From Tricholomella constricta (taxonomy: Eukaryota; Basidiomycota; Agaricomycetes; Agaricales; Lyophyllaceae), in the NCBI GenBank assembly GCA_013368375.1, contig JAACJP010000004.1, positions 310,001 to 374,000 of the forward strand: a stretch of 64,000 bases of DNA. The letters run 5' to 3'. The notes beneath the pieces were generated by a model, which saw only the letters and a program-made list of their open reading frames with translations, did no database searches and was not told the DNA's origin. Position 1 is the stretch's first letter. Every line of letters starts with the position of its first letter. Positions 61,832 through 64,000 of this stretch are shown here, piece after piece. The translations under genes were made by a program, and so were the position numbers.

Positions 61832-64000
61832 TTACTGACCTGGATGCAGGGTTACGGATGACCGGTCAGTGCGCTCAGCACGAAGGACCATGATGGGGGA
61901 GGGATAGTCATAGTGAATGCATTCGGTGGCAAAACCCTGTTGGATGTACGGGCGAGTAGTGTCGAAAATGCGGAAGTAAGGGCAATGGTACCTGAAATAA
62001 TGTCGAGTGCCTCGACTGTCATCAACGGTGTTGAGATAGAGGCGGAATTCGGGCGCCAAAAAGTCTAAGCAGGTAGCGCGAATTCCGTCGTCAATGAGGG
62101 ATCGAGCTTCACGGAAGCTGTTGATAACCGGATTTACTAAATTAAAGGCTACGGCGTCATCAGTGTGATCGTAGGGTGAAATGAAATGAGTGTCGAAGTA
62201 TCCGTTGGGTCCCGGCTTTCCGTGAGGTCGGTCTTCCCAGGTGGCAGGACTGTCTTCGGAGGTGTGACGATCGCGGGGGTATCTGGAGTCATAAGTCGAA
62301 TATTTGGTGTAGGTCGTTGGCCTTGACAACGGAAGGAGGCGGTCTGCTTGTTCCCTTTGCCAGAGTTCGAGTCGGATGGCTTGGCGTTGAGGGGTCTCGG
62401 GGAAGCCTTTCCAGTCGGCTGAGATGACGCGGGTGGTACAAATGATGTTGGCGGCATTGAGAAAGGGTATGGCGAAGTCGGATTTGGGGTCGATGGATTC
62501 GGGGTCCGGAGTAGAGAGAGAGTTGTCAGTATCTAGCAAGGGGTGGTTATTGACCTCGCCTTCGAAGTCGAACATGAAATGATGGCGGACTATCGGGGTC
62601 TTGTGTTTGGCACACCACGCAGGGTGGCCAGGAGGTGGAGTGGATCCACTGACAGGTGCACGAATTGGGGTGTCGATACCGGCTTGGAAGGTGTCGAAGC
62701 TTCGAGCGTCGACAAATCCATACTCATCGCGGTCTTGAGTTATTCGTTGATAAATTAGGTCGATGTTGTACTTGAAGGTGGGGCGGCTACGGGCGAGAAC
62801 GAGTTCGGAGGATGGAACGGGGAATGGAGGGGAGGCTGCGCGGTTAGGAATCATGTCGAGGAGTTCGTTTACTGCGTCATCCCAAGTGTCAGCGTACTGA
62901 GGGTCATCGAACACGTTCGTGTGCTCACCAATGGCATGTCCTATTACGTCTTGAGGGAGATCGCGAGTGACGAACCGCGGGGATACATCCATTTCGTCGC
63001 TGGAGGAGTCGGGTGTCATGAGGCCGGGTGTCGAGTCGCTGAGATAGTCCTCTTTGCCAGGTTTCGCGAGGAACGATGCTAAGAACTCTGGAGAGGCATT
63101 AGCTTCGTCGAGCGCATCATAAGGAATCGAGGAGGTAGACTCACGCCTTAGTTGTTCGTCAACTTCGGGGTTCGTCACATTGGGATGGTCTTGGGGATGG
63201 CTGGCAGGTGGAGGGGTCGGCAGAGGAGTAGGTAATGGTACAGTATCGAGTCTGGCAGCAGGGATAGTAAAATGGGAAGGTTCGAGTTCCGGGATCGTAG
63301 GTAACGGTGCGAGCAGAAGGTGTTGGGATGGAGTACGAGGTCGGAAGGGGGGAAGTAGTACAGCGGGGTTGATCGTCGTTATCAAAGGCGATAGGTTGTT
63401 GGAAGAAGGGATGGGAGCACTCGTGCCAGTCTCGTTGGCATCCGTCGTGCTCAGAGGGTCGGGGTATCGTAATTCCCGAAGTTCGAGGGGTACGTCCTCG
63501 TCGGCAAGCCAATCGTTGGCTGTCGTTCTATCGGGTGCAGCTGAACTGATCGTTTCCTGCACGATAGAGGAAGAAAAAGCGGGGGAGTCGTCGATGGCAT
63601 TTGGCACGTCTACGGTAGTAGGAGCGATATACGAGGAGTCGGAGTCGTCTGGAGGAAGCAGCTGAGGATTACGGAGGGGAGGGGAGATGATGTCGGGAGC
63701 AATGGAGTCATCTGCGGGCTTAAGCTTACGGCCTGAAGAAAGAGAATCAGTCAGGTCAGCTAGAGGCGAGAAGGGATTCTGGAGAGACGCACGAATGGGG
63801 GGCAGGGGGAGAGGAGACTTTCCGTCACGACGACGGCGATCCCTGCGCTTGCCGCGTTGGGAACGAGCAGTCGAGCCTGCGTCGACGCTGGCTGCAGCAG
63901 TCGAAGAGGAAAGTGAAGTCGTACCAACGGTCTTCTTCCTTCCACGTCTCGTCTTGGTCCAGCCCGGCTCATCCTCACTGCTCTCCATGTCCACATCTTC
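61832..64000 (-). CDS. ORF2 of the retroelement, copy 2 (5' end outside window)
   Basis: Open for 720 codons inside the window. The visible N-terminal part has an Arg/Lys-rich stretch (GKRRDRRRRDGKSPLPLPP) and a long Ser/Pro/Asp linker. The C-terminal third looks folded: NVFDDPQYADTWDDAVNELL, HPAWCAKHKTPIVRHHFMF, RSLIDDGIRATCLDFLAPEF, HYFRYHCPYFRIFDTTRPY, ECIHYDYPSPIMVLRAER, with Cys/His pairs that could bind zinc. Not recognised. After the TAA at 61832 another frame is open for about 100 codons to a TAG overlapping the ORF3 ATG, so the true C-terminus may be longer if a base is wrong here. Confidence 0.65.
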   Translation of the reverse strand, partial: EDVDMESSEDEPGWTKTRRGRKKTVGTTSLSSSTAAASVDAGSTARSQRGKRRDRRRRDGKSPLPLPPIRASLQNPFSPLADLTDSLSSGRKLKPADDSIAPDIISPPLRNPQLLPPDDSDSSYIAPTTVDVPNAIDDSPAFSSSIVQETISSAAPDRTTANDWLADEDVPLELRELRYPDPLSTTDANETGTSAPIPSSNNLSPLITTINPAVLLPPFRPRTPSQHLLLAPLPTIPELEPSHFTIPAARLDTVPLPTPLPTPPPASHPQDHPNVTNPEVDEQLRRESTSSIPYDALDEANASPEFLASFLAKPGKEDYLSDSTPGLMTPDSSSDEMDVSPRFVTRDLPQDVIGHAIGEHTNVFDDPQYADTWDDAVNELLDMIPNRAASPPFPVPSSELVLARSRPTFKYNIDLIYQRITQDRDEYGFVDARSFDTFQAGIDTPIRAPVSGSTPPPGHPAWCAKHKTPIVRHHFMFDFEGEVNNHPLLDTDNSLSTPDPESIDPKSDFAIPFLNAANIICTTRVISADWKGFPETPQRQAIRLELWQREQADRLLPLSRPTTYTKYSTYDSRYPRDRHTSEDSPATWEDRPHGKPGPNGYFDTHFISPYDHTDDAVAFNLVNPVINSFREARSLIDDGIRATCLDFLAPEFRLYLNTVDDSRGTRHYFRYHCPYFRIFDTTRPYIQQGFATECIHYDYPSPIMVLRAERTDRSSVTLHPGQ

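Larger units (their letters stand above)
44406..64000. repeat. Tandem duplication, unit 2 (runs past the window end)
   Basis: Direct continuation of the repeat described at 21258. By extrapolation unit 2 would reach the copy-1 junction equivalent near 67,570, so about 3.6 kb of it lies outside the window. Differences from unit 1 are few: mostly 1-nt indels, clustered, plus scattered transitions in the 3' part of the large retroelement. Confidence 0.97.
50097..64000 (-). mobile_element. Large Ty3/gypsy-type retroelement, copy 2 (cut by window end)
   Basis: Same layout as copy 1 from the ACTTG repeat (50222-50442) to ORF2, which continues past the window end; Gag-protease lies beyond. Frames of ORF2, ORF3 and gene C are better preserved here than in copy 1. 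Confidence 0.75.

Overview
This window reads as nuclear DNA of a basidiomycete fungus, most likely an agaricomycete. Genes are cut by short (about 45-70 nt) GT-AG introns, an F-box protein has the layout common in mushroom-forming fungi, a fungal Zn2Cys6 regulator and a degenerate DUF2235 hydrolase are present, and the retrotransposons carry the LLLGRPWQR and FIDD motifs I associate with agaricomycete Ty3/gypsy elements. The assignment rests on gene style and protein motifs, not on a database search.

Bases 1-20,850 are ordinary gene space: the 3' end of a membrane protein; three related copies of a small unrecognised gene (1797-2150 +, 5293-5730 -, 6300-6623 -) with similar TATA-bearing upstream DNA; a two-RRM U1A/U2B''-type snRNP protein (3649-4781 +); an F-box protein (10400-7864 -) transcribed divergently from an NAD-type malic enzyme (10503-12832 +); a four-helix MARVEL-like membrane protein (13894-13113 -); a disordered nuclear-looking protein (14785-15707 +); and a Zn2Cys6 transcription factor (19845-16608 -). 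Exon maps were worked out by hand; those of the snRNP protein, F-box protein, malic enzyme and MARVEL protein sum to whole numbers of codons.

From 20,854 a DUF2235 pseudogene leads into a nest of transposons. A poly(A)-tailed LINE remnant lies just after the DUF2235 stop. It is split by a 1.24-kb element with perfect 13-bp terminal inverted repeats and cut at its other side by an LTR-like sequence plus a hairpin-rich ORF. Next comes a very large minus-strand Ty3/gypsy element. The block 21258-44405 is repeated in tandem from 44406 to the window end and beyond, offset about 23,148-23,163 bp and almost identical. The junction joins the inside of the DUF2235 pseudogene to the inside of gag.

The large retroelement is the most unusual part. 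Read on the minus strand it encodes Gag-protease, then about 6 kb of extra coding (ORF2 and ORF3) between protease and reverse transcriptase, then RT, RNase H and integrase, then four small accessory genes: an intron-containing 130-aa protein, an intron-containing bZIP-like protein, a 137-aa protein and a 111-aa single-pass membrane protein. After these come tRNA-like modules, an array of 20 exact TGAGTCA sites (AP-1/Gcn4-type bZIP core), a TATA box 43 bp downstream of the array, and five copies of a hairpin whose outer stem covaries. I read this as a retroelement that may carry both its own bZIP regulator and a matching enhancer array in its LTR. That reading is an inference: LTR ends cannot be fixed because the 5' LTR is not in the window.

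The two tandem copies differ mostly by clustered single-base indels that break reading frames. Copy 2 is the better template for ORF2, ORF3 and the 137-aa gene, and some frameshifts in copy 1 may be consensus errors.
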